A stretch of 64,000 nt of DNA, from contig NC_089232.1 of NCBI RefSeq assembly GCF_963924675.1, positions 30,082,842 through 30,146,841 of the forward strand. Direction: 5' to 3'. The notes under the pieces were generated by a model that saw only the letters and a program-made list of their open reading frames with translations, did not search any database and was not told the DNA's origin. The translations under genes were made by a program, and so were the position numbers. Below are positions 52,431 to 63,740 of this stretch, one piece after another (positions within the stretch are counted from its first letter, which is position 1; every line of letters begins with the position of its first letter). The DNA comes from Phocoena phocoena (lineage: Eukaryota; Chordata; Mammalia; Artiodactyla; Phocoenidae).

Positions 52431-54639
52431 ACTCTCCCTCCCCTCATTCCACTGAGCAGGGGTCTTTCAGGCAGACAAATCTCACTCCTAAGCATCAATA
52501 TCTTTTAATCTCTGCCTCTGCAAAGCAGAGAGTAGCTAAATTTAGGGGGGCGAAAAGGGTAAGAGATGAGTAAAAGCAGAAATCATAAAAATAATTTCTA
52601 TCTCTATTCACATACAACCTCTTTCTATCTTAACAGATTCAGAAGAATTAGAGTTAAATCTCTTGAACACAAAACTTATCCTGGAAGAACTACAATATAA
52701 TAGATGCTCTGTAAGCCCAAAAGTAAAAGCAATCCAAAAAGTCAGCTGTGCTTTATAAAAGTGTTTTGAAGCAATGAATTCCTGCTAATGTCAGTGTCTT
52801 AAAAAAAAAACAAAACACAACTCAAAATGCAAAAAGATCAGAAAAAGGCAAGCTTCCCAGCTACACAATAGTATGCTCCAGTCTGAAGTTAACACTTTTT
52901 CCTTGGCTGTTATAAACTGAAAATCTACAGTTATCCACATAGATTTGTTGATGCACTGGCATTTAAAGAATCAAATGTTGACTCAAGTATCTAGCAAGTG
53001 AAATGATGAATTTGGGATTTTCATTAAAATAATCTAGAAAACAAAGGGTGCATGTCGGCGGGAGTGAGGGGTGGGGTTTGGTGAGTGAGAAGTTAGATGA
53101 AGCACAACCGGCAAAGATATTTGTTGTGGAAGCTGAGTGACGGGTCCAAAAGGATTTATCACCTTTCCTCTCTACTTTTTTACATGTTTGAACATTACCA
53201 AAATAAAAAATTAAAGTGCTAAATATTAAGTATGACATTTTTAACAAAACAAAAAAGGAGGGTGGGAGAGTATAAAACCAACGTAACTTCATACTTCTCA
53301 ATCTAATCTAATATTATCACACCAAAGTCTAACAAAAGCCCAAATCAGCTGATTTGCTATGATTAACAGGCAATGTATAAATAACATGCAGATTTAAGTC
53401 TAAAATCTCATTTTAGTTCATTTTCTCCTACATCATTCCTTCCCACCTGACTCAACCGACTTATTAGTTATTAAACAGTTTCATATTTCACTCTTTCTCT
53501 GTGTGGAAAAAAAACTATTTGTGAGATGAAAAAAGTAAAATTAAGCAAAACAAGCAAAGGACTCTTGATATGAAACCCCTGATTAAGAATTAGGTTATGC
53601 CACACCAAAGAAAATAAACCCTCAGTCTTTTGAGAATGAAACTGATATAACCTAGAAACAATGTGATAAGAAACAAGAACCAGGAAGACAAGGGTAAATT
53701 TGGCATTAACACCTGGAAAACAACTGAACAAATAAAGACAACAATTATAAAGCCTTGTTCACTTAACTCTAGGAGTTCTGGCCATAAAGAGGTTCATTCA
53801 CCTAATGGAATTTACAGAGAGCCAACACATCAAATCATAAAACTAACTTGGAAAAATCTGAGTTGAGATCTGAGTTCTTAATTATTAACTCCACTGAACA
53901 CAACTGCAATTAAATAATACTTACCCTTTAAAATAAATTTTTATTCCTGATGATGTAACAGATGTTTTTTAAAGAAAACAATAAAAAGTAGTAAATGAAA
54001 AGCTTACCAGTAAAGCCATTACCAACACTGAACTAATATTCTGATGTAATTTCTTCTAGTTTTGTGTATGTGCATACATACATGGATGGGAAGGGGAAGA
54101 GGGTACACCAAACTTTATCGTATGAACTACGCTATTTTCTATTTTCAATCAACATTTTATTTTCCTAAATTTAATGGTTTTCAAAAACAGGATATTTAAT
54201 GGTCACAAAACATTCTCAACTCCTGAAGGATTATTATTTTGATAAGTAGCAGTTAAAAACTCTATGTCCTATCAAGAACTAAAATATGCCACTCTGAAAA
54301 GAAATGATATATTCAATAAAATGTCAACCATACAAATTCTTTTAGAAGCATCTAGTAGAAACTGAGTTCTTGAGGCAGACATGAAGAAATGGCTTAACAG
54401 ATTTTTAAAAAATCGCCATGATATCCCATGAGATATTTCTGTGATGTCCACTACCTATTTTGATACAGTCTTTCAGATGGAAGGGAATCCTTAATTTTCT
54501 TTACAGATATTCATAAAGAAATCTGAAATCTAAACATATAAAAGCATCATCAAAAATTAGTCAGCCAGATCATAATGGCTCCATTAGATTCATAATGAAA
54601 AGACTTATCAAACCCCATACTTGAACTTTATTGCACTTC

Positions 54640-54800
54640 ACTGTTTAAAAAGCAATTTGATATCCGTTATCTCATCTGAGCCTTGCAACAACCCAGTGAG
54701 CAAGTGAATCCAAGTTTACAGGTTAAGTAAAGCCTTAGAACTAAGTGGCAAGGTCACAAACAGAACCTGTGACTCCTCTCGGTGTTCTTTCCGTGCTGTA
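54640..54800 (-). mobile_element. MIR SINE, inverted
   Basis: GTTATCTCATCTGAGCCTTG, AACAACCCAGTGAGCAAGTG, GTGGCAAGGTCACAAACAGA match the inverted MIR layout. Confidence 0.7.
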
Positions 54801-55215
54801 TTCTAGATATATAAAATTTAAATTTTATAGCTTTGTTTTTTCTAATTATTAAAAAAGGCAATACATGTTCATTAACACCCTCCCCCAAAAGAAAGATCAT
54901 CCTCTTGACAAGCAGAAAAGAATTAAAAGTCTTCTATAATCTTACCATGAAGGGAAAACTACAATTAACATTATTTTCTAGGTACATATCCACATACTTC
55001 AGTTGATACCCTGTGTTAGAGCAACTGTTTGTCTCAAAATATATAAAATTTACTTTCACACCTAAGAATGCAAGTATTACACTGGCCAGTTAATACAAGA
55101 GTACATGTCATTCCGTGCTTTTCTCAGTTTGACTGGTACTCAATCTTCTAATCTCCTCTAGTATATAGGTAGATCCACTCAGCCAACTCTTTTCTACCTT
55201 TAGTTTTGTCGCCTC

Positions 55216-55461
55216 ATGTCTCACAAAAGGTACACAAGTCATAATTCTGAAGGTGCCACGAGTACCATGCTGGATGTTAAAAATGCCAAAACGTGGTACA
55301 CCTCAATGAAACCGTCAAAGAAACAGAAAGAAAAAAATAAGCAGAAAACTAGCAACATTGTTTTTATCATGAAGGGCATCGTCAAACTTCACTGCTACCT
55401 GGAAGGATTGGTAACCATCATGATTTCAGATCTGAAAGAAAACGGAAGATCAACTTGCTAA
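55216..55461 (+). other. Unassigned 81-codon reading frame
   Basis: It starts TTG or ATG (MSHKRYTSHNSEGATSTMLD) and ends DLKENGRSTC, stop. It has a Lys-rich centre (KKQKEKNKQK). There are several CpG dinucleotides in an otherwise AT-rich intron, which could mean a retrocopy fragment. I do not recognise the protein, and see no poly(A) or flanking duplication. It lies antisense in ZNF638 intron 1. Most likely incidental or a broken retrocopy. Confidence 0.2.
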
Positions 55462-56899
55462 TAATGCACAATACCAGGAACAGATCACCATTAACAACCT
55501 TATACAGCAATGATTTAATAGTTATTATTTCCAGGAAGACAACTTTTTTGATAAACAGGATATGTGAGTATAATCAGATGCTTTTTTCTTTTTCAGGAAT
55601 ATGTATACTGCATACATAAATGGGTCTCTACAGACAACACTGTATTCCCACAGTAAATGATGCCCCCCTGAGATGTGAACACACTGGTGGTCCTGCTTAT
55701 TACTTTGCCACCCTCAACAAACAGAACACATTAGTCCAAGAGAAACCACTAGATCCAACTTGGAATAAAGAAATCTTTTCTGAGATTTTTTTTTAAACTA
55801 GAAATGAGAAAAATGGTGAATACTGATAAAACTCTGTTGTCAAAATGCTGTTGACGGCATACTCACTGCCTTAGTGAGAAAGCACGAAAACTGAAAAAAG
55901 GAAAGCCAGTAAAATAGGTAAGCAGGACCAAGAGGTAAATATAGTACTGAAGACTACCAGTTCCCAACTGTTCTTGAAGTCAGACTGCATTCCTACCCTT
56001 CCTGCCATTTGGTTGTTCACTTCTTTCATGAAGTGCATGAGCCAGAAAATGTTCCCATCTGCCTAAAACGGGTTTCCAAAATCTTCAATTAAGTGTACCA
56101 AAATTATCTGGCCAAATGACTTAAAATGCCAAATGCCTTAAAGTCTTTACAAAGTACAAAAGAGCATATATGATGTTACTTTATATAAAAAATGGAAATG
56201 AGAAAACACATGTATCTGCTTATGGTTACAAAAAGAAATATAGGTAGGATAACACAGAAAACAGGACTGAAAAGAAATAAATGGGAACCATATTTCATGG
56301 AGTATGTCTTACTATATAATTTTGACTTTCAGAAGCATGTCAACAAACTAAAGTTTTAAAAAAATTAAATCAAGGATGGGAAGAAGGAAAAAAGCTAAAA
56401 CTGAAAGCAAACTAATTCATTTTTCAAATGAATACCGTAACTCACTGAAGGGGAAAAAGAAAACTAAACTAAACTAAAAACAAGTAATTTATGAACCCAC
56501 TATTTGATTTATACGCTCTCAGTTTTGGTGGAGCTAGGAGAAAACTGAGAACTACAAACAAATTCTTACTCTTTTTAGTAGTTTGTTTTGTCTTTTGTTT
56601 TTTTTTTTGCAGTGGTATGGATGAAACAATTCTTAAATTACTTTAGCTATATATCATGGGACTGAGCATATAAGTAAATGTTTTGATAGTGCTGGGGACC
56701 AGGGTTCTCACTGTGGAAAACAAGATATATACATGGAATAAGATAAAGCAAGAAAGGACTGGGCAGTAACCACTGAGAAAGCCAGGAGTCCATAACACCA
56801 TACCAATCAATCACTGTAAATGTGGAGAAAATGCTAAGTTGGAAAATCATTTTATAACCATCACAGTAATGTAAAGATTGGTTCAGGCAAGAATCATCC

Positions 56900-57600
56900 A
56901 TGCATGTTAAATCCTGAGTGAAATTCTGATGAGGAACAGGACATTTCCATGGTCTTAAAATATCTCTCCACAGATCAATTAATTCAAGGGAGAAAAAACC
57001 TCAAACGTTTTGACCAAACATGTGATCAAAGATCATATTATCCATGAGGGGCAGATGGACTTCCTGCACCTCCAGATCTGATACCATGGGGGAACAAAGC
57101 AATTTGATTTTTCTCTCCAGGGATGCATAATCTGAGTCTATTCAAGAGGAAACATCAAAAAAATCCAAAATGAAAAATGTTCTATTCAAAAAAAAAAAGA
57201 AAGCAAATAGTATTCTTCGAAAATGGCAATTTCACAAAAAGATTAAAAGACTATAGAAATATTCCAAAGCAAGGAAGACTGAAGGAACACGACAACTAAA
57301 TGCAATTACCTAATCCTAGACTGATCCTGTACTGGAGGGGAGAAAAAACTGCTATAAGAAACATTATTGGGCCAACTGACAAAATCAGAATATGGTAAAA
57401 AATATTATCAATATTAAATTTACTGAGATCGATAACGGCACTATGACTACAAAAGAAAACATCCTGTTCTTAGGAAACAAACTATTACGCTAATTAATAA
57501 ACTAATAAAGGGTAAAGGAACATAATATATGAAACTTACTCTCAAGATAGTTCAGGAAAAAAATAAGGGTGCATGCAAGCACGCAAAACGATAGATAAAG
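56900..57600 (+). mobile_element. Old LINE-1 3'UTR
   Basis: GGGCCAACTGACAAAATCAG, TCCTGTTCTTAGGAAACAAA and AACTTACTCTCAAGATAGTT correspond to the 3' untranslated stretch of old L1M elements. Confidence 0.55.
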
Positions 57601-57677
57601 GGAAGGGAAATACGGAATTCCCCTGTAAGCCAGCAGTTTAATTCATTCAAATAGTAAATGACCCAATACCCGGCTAT

Positions 57678-57717
57678 CTAACACCTTAGTACTAGGTCTA
57701 ACACCTTAGTACTAGGT
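57678..57717. repeat. Perfect 20-bp tandem duplication
   Basis: CTAACACCTTAGTACTAGGT occurs twice head to tail with no mismatch. Confidence 0.97.
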
Positions 57718-57997
57718 CAAAAAGGGACTATAAGCAAGTATGGCAACAGGCAGAAAGCTGGCAATGATAAAGAGCATCAGTCCTAAGCACATTTTTGGAT
57801 TTGGCTATTCTTCTGCAACATGTTCACTCCCTAACTATTGACTGTTAGCCCATTATGCAATCCATAATTATCTCATTTTTGGGGAAATTTCCACTTATCT
57901 GAAGATATCCACCCTGCTACAAGGGGTGCCAGCAAGTGACTTCATGCAAAATTGGGTAACTCCCATAAGTAAAATTTAACACTAACATAGCATAGCA

Positions 57998-58185
57998 TTT
58001 TTTAAGAACTTAGACCCTGGACTCAGTGCTTTAATTCTGATCCTGTTGCTTGCTAAAAATGTGAGCCTCAGCAAGCTGATTAACCCAAGACTCAGTATAA
58101 CAGCACAGAACGTTGATGTGAAGAATGATTAAAATTATACCCCATGACATGCAACAGATGCTCAAAAAATGTTAAGACAGTAAAC
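57998..58185 (+). mobile_element. MIR SINE, diverged
   Basis: GGACTCAGTGCTTTAATTCT, then AATGTGAGCCTCAGCAAGCT and ATGCAACAGATGCTCAAAAA fit the MIR order loosely. Confidence 0.5.
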
Positions 58186-59670
58186 AAAATGCTTTACCTA
58201 AGAAGCAGGTAGTTGTTTGTTCCTTTTATTAAGACATGGGTAATTTCTGAAAATTTCAATATGGTAGTAGAAATAGAAATTAAATTAATACATGTATACA
58301 CAGACACATGTGTGGTGTATAAGAAACAATTAGGGAGATTTGAATACTGACTGAATCTCTGATATTAAGGAACTATTATTACTTTAGGTGTGATATGCAT
58401 GTTTTTTCCTAAATATTTTGGAGAAAAATTCTAAACTATAAATTGATGAATGATATGTTATGGGATTTGCTTAAAAATAACAGGATGGAGGGCAGAGACA
58501 AGACTGACCATTAGCTTATAATTGTTGAAGCTGGGTGATAGGTGAATCATTATAAAATACTCTCTGCTTTTGTGTATCTTTAAAATTTTCCCTAATAAAA
58601 AAAAAATTTTTTTGAAAGAAGTGAAGAAATTCAAAAGAATAGAAAGTTGGCAACATTCACTCATTAGCAAGAACAACAGGGAAATCAGTTGCAAGATTAA
58701 TAAAATGAAGACTGTGGAAGTAAGGCAAGAAAAAAGTATGAAAACTTAAGAATGACTGTAACAATAAATATACTTTGTTATTTAACGGGCTCAAAAGAGT
58801 AGAAAAATAATCCAAAATGTACGTACCCCAAGGTAAGCACTAAGAAAACATCAAAATATATGCACCTTAAAACCCCTTCTCCTATACTCCCTGAACATTT
58901 CTCTTTTCAATACAAAGCCCGTTACTCTTGATCCTCACTGATCATAAGAGCTGTGTTTTATTTCTGTACCTCACCTTTTCCCTACCATTGTTTCTTCCAT
59001 TCCATTATTCTCTTATTTTCCATATACCTATCTTCCTTCCATTTTCATTTCAATCACAAATTTCAGACTACAGTAAATAAAGTTGAAGCAATGAAAGAGT
59101 AAGTAAAGTTGGATACAAAGAAGGCTTATTGGCTTTAGCCACAAGTATGATTACTTTCAGTTTGGAGGATCTCTAAAACCACATTTCAACATTCAGTAGC
59201 TTGTTTCCTTGCACAACAGCCCAAAATATATTACTGGGTACCCATACTGGAAGCACTGTTTCTCAGTATATAAAGCATTTTATTAATTATTTGGACAGAT
59301 ATTTTCCAAACCTTGACCAGTATACATTAAGTCACAGTAGAAAGAGCACGATTTGCACTCCCAAGGGCCTGTGTTCTTATCCAGACTCTGGCAACCACCA
59401 CCTGAGTTCATTCACTCAACGTGGGAGCATCTAATACGTACCAGGCACTGGGACAGATACAAAGATGAACATAATAATCATATAAATAAATGGATACAAT
59501 ATTATTTTGATAAGTTTATATCAATAGATGAACCAAATATTTTAAGGAAAGATTATATGATCTTTCAGCTCCAAAATTCTATCAATTTAACCTAAATTCC
59601 TTTAAGCCTCTTCTTTTTAATTAAGAGGTAGTATCCACAGGTTGCAATTTTCTATTAAAAGATGCTGCCT

Positions 59671-59873
59671 AGCCGCAAGGCACAGGGATATTAGCTCGGG
59701 GCTTTGGGACAGCCTGGAGGGGTGGGATGGGGAGAGTGGGAGGGAGGGAGACGCAAGAGGGAAGACATATGGGAACATATGTATATGTATAGCTGATTCA
59801 CTTTGTTATAAAGCAGAAACTAACACACCATTGTAAAGCAATTATACCCCAATAAAGATGTTTAAAAAAAAAA
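59671..59873 (+). mobile_element. Young LINE-1 3' end with target duplication
   Basis: The duplication AAAAGATGCTGCCT lies at 59657-59670 and 59874-59887. The element ends AATAAAGATGTTT plus poly(A). It is almost identical to the copy at 14748-14955. Confidence 0.96.
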
Positions 59874-59894
59874 AAAAGATGCTGCCTAAGCACT

Positions 59895-60165
59895 TAAAAA
59901 TTTGCAACAATAGTAACAGCTAACATTTATTAAGTACCTACTATGTGCCAAAGGATAGGGGCTTTTTATACCTTTTCTAACTTAATCCTCACAATAATCC
60001 CAAGCAGGAAGTAGTGGTATCACCATTTTATAGATACGGAAACAAAAGTTCAGAAAGACTAAAATAACTTACCCCAAATCTCACTCATACAGTTAAGAAG
60101 AAAACAGGGATTCGAAGCCAGATCTTCTGATTCCAAAGCCTATATTCTCTTTCCACTAAACTATT
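59895..60165 (-). mobile_element. MIR SINE, inverted, nearly full length
   Basis: AACATTTATTAAGTACCTAC, TTAATCCTCACAATAATCCC, GGATTCGAAGCCAGATCTTC: inverted MIR from tail to head. Confidence 0.9.
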
Positions 60166-61745
60166 TGTCTCTCATTTTCTTGCACTACACAAAAAAAATC
60201 TCCAGAGATCACCTTCCTAAGAGCACCCAAGAGAAAAATTTTAAGACAGCCATGAAGTACAAAGTGATCACTGATTGTAAGAAGTATTTTTTTAAACCTG
60301 AGTATATGCTGTATACGCCCTCCATAACAAAATACAAGAGATTACAAAACTAAAATACAACCACTACTCAAGGTAATAAATATGTGTGACATGAAAACTA
60401 GTTAATAAAAACGAACGAGATTCTGTGGTTTCTTCCAACTGTTTTATCTTTACCCTCACTTGGTTCCAACACAATCAAGAAGGCCCAGCATTATTTCTGT
60501 GTATTAACATGTTAATTTCACATGATTATTTAAGTGTATATTACCGAGTATGAGAATATAGTGTACATGAAATGCTGTCAAATGGAAAAAGAATGCAACA
60601 TAAGCCCACTAAGCCTAGAATACCTAATCATCAACAATATTTAAGCTATGTTGAAATAATGTCAATTATGTGTTCATTATTCTGTATAAACTTCATTAAA
60701 CTCATTTTTTAAAATTGTTTTTCAGATTATCAATTTTAGTTGCAAATCTGAGCCAGCAAACATCCTTGAAAAATGAGTTAACCCTTTATAACAAATAAAG
60801 AAAAAAAAAATTTTGTGCACAATTCCAAAGCTGGTTAGAAAAAGAATCTGAATCAACAGAAGTCGCCGGATCCTGCTAACAAATTTTTCTTCAGAACTCC
60901 TCCAGATTAAAATATTATTTTCCCCCCAAATTTTGCCTCAGAGCAAATTTTAAAATTAAGAGAAAATAGCTTGAGGAAGCCTTCGTTGTCTACTTCAACT
61001 AAAGATCTTGTAATAATATGTCTCCCTTATTCAGTTATCCCAAACAACAAAAGATCTGTTTCAGATGTCCTCCAGGATTCTTGTGTGTGGTACACATTCT
61101 CCCCCCACCTTGAACAGAACGGGGCCCAAGCTAGGAACCACGCAAAACTAAATCAGTAACGATCCGCATTCTGGATTCCTCTGAGTAATATGGAATTAAG
61201 TATCAGAGCAGCTCACGAGCCCTCGGTATCCCGCACAGAGGTGACACTCTCTTTGCTTTCAGGCCCGCACAAGGCAGGGAGAGAAAACCCCGACCAGCAA
61301 AAGCCGCTGGATCGTAGGTTCCCTCTTCACCCCAACTCCCCCTTCCCCAGCCCCAAACACAAACACGCTCTTCTCTCCACGCTTCTTGCACAATATTGCT
61401 CGCCAAAGGGCTCAGCTCGAGCTCCACCGCCTCTCTTCCAGGCCCGACGGGAATGGTTACTCCCTCCGCGATGCTCCCTCACCACCGCTTCCTCCGGCTG
61501 TCAGGCCTGGTGCGCTCTCGGCAGGCCCTTCGCGGATGGGGAAGGGGCCGCCACGGCCTTGCCAAAGGGCTGTTTTCGTTCCTCCGCCCAGTGCAAACGG
61601 CGTCAGGCGGCTCTTCCTGAAGTAGGGTCCTAGCACGGGCCCCGACCCGGCCCTCCGGGGGCAGTGCGGTGAAACGACGCGGTGGCGAGGCAGCCGAGCT
61701 CCCTTCCCATCCCGGGGGTCCCCCAACCTCCTCCCGCCCCCGCCG

Positions 61746-61760
61746 TCAGCCCGCCGCCAT
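61746..61760 (-). other. Minimal upstream ORF (four codons) in ZNF638 exon 1
   Basis: ATGGCGGCGGGC followed by TGA: Met-Ala-Ala-Gly-stop. The ATG is part of the YY1-type motif AAAATGGCGGC. If transcription starts at or above it, ribosomes meet this uORF first; if transcription starts below it, the uORF is absent. Confidence 0.6.
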
Positions 61761-61763
61761 TTT
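61752..61763 (-). promoter_or_regulatory. YY1-type element
   Basis: On the minus strand it reads AAAATGGCGGCG, close to the YY1 consensus with its ATGGC core. In CpG promoters such sites usually lie just downstream of the start site in this orientation, supporting a start near 61770-61800. Confidence 0.7.
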
Positions 61764-61990
61764 GTGCGCAGCCGCTGCGACACAGATACAATAGTCGGCC
61801 CGGATTGCAAAGGAAAGGCTCAGGACCCCCACGCTACGGACTCCCGCCTTCCAGCCCCCTGCTCCCCACAAGGCAGCCGTCCTACCTATGCCTACCCGAC
61901 TAACAGCCGGATCCCATTTGCGCCCCACACAGTTTAGACTCAGCCTCCAGTCTCGACGCCGAAGAAGCTACCGCCTCCAAAGAGCCGCAC

Positions 61991-61998
61991 GCATGCGC
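61991..61998. promoter_or_regulatory. NRF1-like site
   Basis: GCATGCGC, followed by GC, within GCACGCATGCGCGCC. It matches the NRF1 half-palindromic consensus in the upstream part of the island. Confidence 0.5.
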
Positions 61999-62939
61999 GC
62001 CGGTCGAGCCTTTGCGAGCCCTCAGCTGCTCGCGGCGCCTGCGTACCGCCGGCACCGCGCTCGCCCGGAGGCACGAGAAAGGGGCAGGAGGAACTCGGTT
62101 CCGGGAGGGGGCGCTCTCTCGTGCGGCGTTCCAGGCCTCCCCGGCAAAACTCGGGCACCGGTATCGGTGCCTCTGCCTTTTATGTGCCTGTCCTCTATTG
62201 TCCTGTTCAAATCATGCGCATGTGTGAGACCTGCATTGTCTCACCTCCATGAAGTCTTCCCTGATCATTTTTACCTTCAATAACACATTAAAATACATGG
62301 TATTCATCTGGCATTGGATATCGTAAGGCTTTGTATGATTAAGATTTCACCTGTCTTTATCCTTTAAACATAGATATAGAAATACTTAATATTTCAATAT
62401 CAAATCAATAGATATAAATTTGCAATGATGCGAGGTATATCATAGCCACTGAAAACGTCAAGAAATTTGAATTCAATTAAAGCTAATTGAGCTAAAAGCT
62501 TAACACCTGGAAAATCCTTTGAGTCGTTTCATAATAAAAATACCTACCTAATGTGGTAGATATTTTGTACCTTTATTTTACCGATTAAAAACCTTGAGTT
62601 GAGAGACTTTGAGTAACTTCTCAAAGTACCTCTACTACACCAACAAAAAAATTCAATCATTGGACAAAATCTGGTAGAATTCACAAGTCCTGCCCCTTGG
62701 ATACCATGCAATTCACATCACCTACGAGCGACTGCTAGTTGTGATGCAACACAAGTAGATGCATTTCTTTTATTCACATTAAGCATAGAAAAGGCTGAAA
62801 GAAAAGTCTTTTATAAAATAATCTTACCGGATTTTCTTTTCAAACTTAAAGTCCTGATAGAGGCAACAAGCCAAAAACAAGGAAAAAGCCAAGAAGCTCT
62901 CCCCAAACTCCAAATAACCAATGTTAAAGTGTGATTATT

Positions 62940-63420
62940 TCCTTCCATATATTTCTTTATATTCATACAAACATACCCAAACGTGTTAATTGCATGTAAT
63001 GGGAAATGTTCTTCATTCTTTTTTTCCCAAAGATTTACACATTGGCCTGCTATTTACTTTCCTGATTACTGACATCTCTCCAAGTAAATCATATAAATCC
63101 TCTTTTTTTAATAGTTGCATAAGACTCACAGTATGGCTCTATCATCAATTATTCAACCTGCTGAACACTAAAGTTGTTTTCAGTCTTTTTGATACTTACA
63201 AACATTGTTTTATACAAACAGCCTTACCAACTAATATTTTTATTTCCAAAGGCAAGTGAGACAGCTAGATTAAAGGACATGGATAGATAGTTATTTAATT
63301 TTACTAGATATTGACAGAATACTTTCCAAAAAGCTTATACAAATTCCCACTGTCACTAAATATGTAAAAGAATGACCATTTCTCCACAACCTTACTTCTT
63401 TTTCTAAACTGACGTAGTTT
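62940..63420 (-). mobile_element. Old LINE-1 fragment, inverted
   Basis: TGACATCTCTCCAAGTAAAT, CAATTATTCAACCTGCTGAA and CAAAAAGCTTATACAAATTC then CCCACTGTCAC recall the inverted ORF2/3' part of old L1. Diverged. Confidence 0.5.
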
Positions 63421-63526
63421 AAAAATCAATGGACCTGTCTGCTTTCTAAGTTTGGTAGAATTCATCTTTGAAATATCTCTTCTGGTGCTTTCTCTAGGAG
63501 CTGTTCTTGAACAACTTTCTCTAGAT

Positions 63527-63740
63527 TTTTTTTTTTTTTTTTTTTTTTTTGTGGTACGTGGGCCTCTCACTGTTGTGGCCTCTCCCTTTGCGGAGCACAG
63601 GCTCCGGACGCGCAGGCTCAGCGGCCATGGCTCACGGGCCCAGCCGCTCCGCCGCATGTTGGATCTTCCCGGACCGGGGCACGAACCCGTGTCCCCTGCA
63701 TCGGCAGGAGGACTCTCAACCACTGCGCCACCAGGGAAGC
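63527..63740 (-). mobile_element. CHR-2-like SINE, inverted, with target duplication
   Basis: A T-run and GTGGTACGTGGGCCTCTCAC are at left, and the head CACCAGGGAAGC is at right. The duplication TCTCTAGAT lies at 63518-63526 and 63741-63749. Confidence 0.96.

Larger units (their letters stand above)
50550..61482 (-). other. ZNF638 intron 1 (about 10.9 kb)
   Basis: It holds L2 at 51735, MIRs at 52225, 54640, 57998 and 59895, old L1 3' ends near 53080-53220, 56900-57600 and 58500-58620, and a young L1 tail at 59671. The stretches 50560-51730, 53230-54630, 54810-56890 and 60170-61200 hold nothing I can name. Confidence 0.6.
61483..61800 (-). other. ZNF638: ZNF638 exon 1, non-coding (predicted)
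   Basis: This is the first exon placed in the CpG island. The low boundary uses a GTGAGG donor at 61482-61477, the best donor I see in the GC-rich stretch; the upstream end is only a guess placed just above the YY1/ATGGCGGC element. No ATG in the exon is both in frame with ZNF638 and free of a stop. The only in-frame ATG (61760) is followed by TGA after four codons. A different donor or an alternative first exon is possible, so treat the limits as approximate. Confidence 0.45.
61200..62180. promoter_or_regulatory. CpG island promoter of ZNF638
   Basis: The base composition changes sharply from AT-rich to GC- and CpG-rich between about 61200 and 62180. It contains a YY1-type element (61752-61763), an NRF1-like GCATGCGC (61991-61998), a palindromic CATGCGCATG (62213-62222) just outside, and CCCGCCCC/GGGGCGGG Sp1-type boxes near 61735. 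There is no TATA box at a useful distance. This fits a housekeeping promoter with dispersed starts. Whether it also fires rightward is not visible from sequence. Confidence 0.9.

Noticed and set aside
61190..61633. 147-codon plus-strand frame starting in the CpG island, as a possible divergent gene
   Set aside because: CpG islands produce long frames on both strands. The peptide shows no domain and overlaps the ZNF638 first exon antisense.
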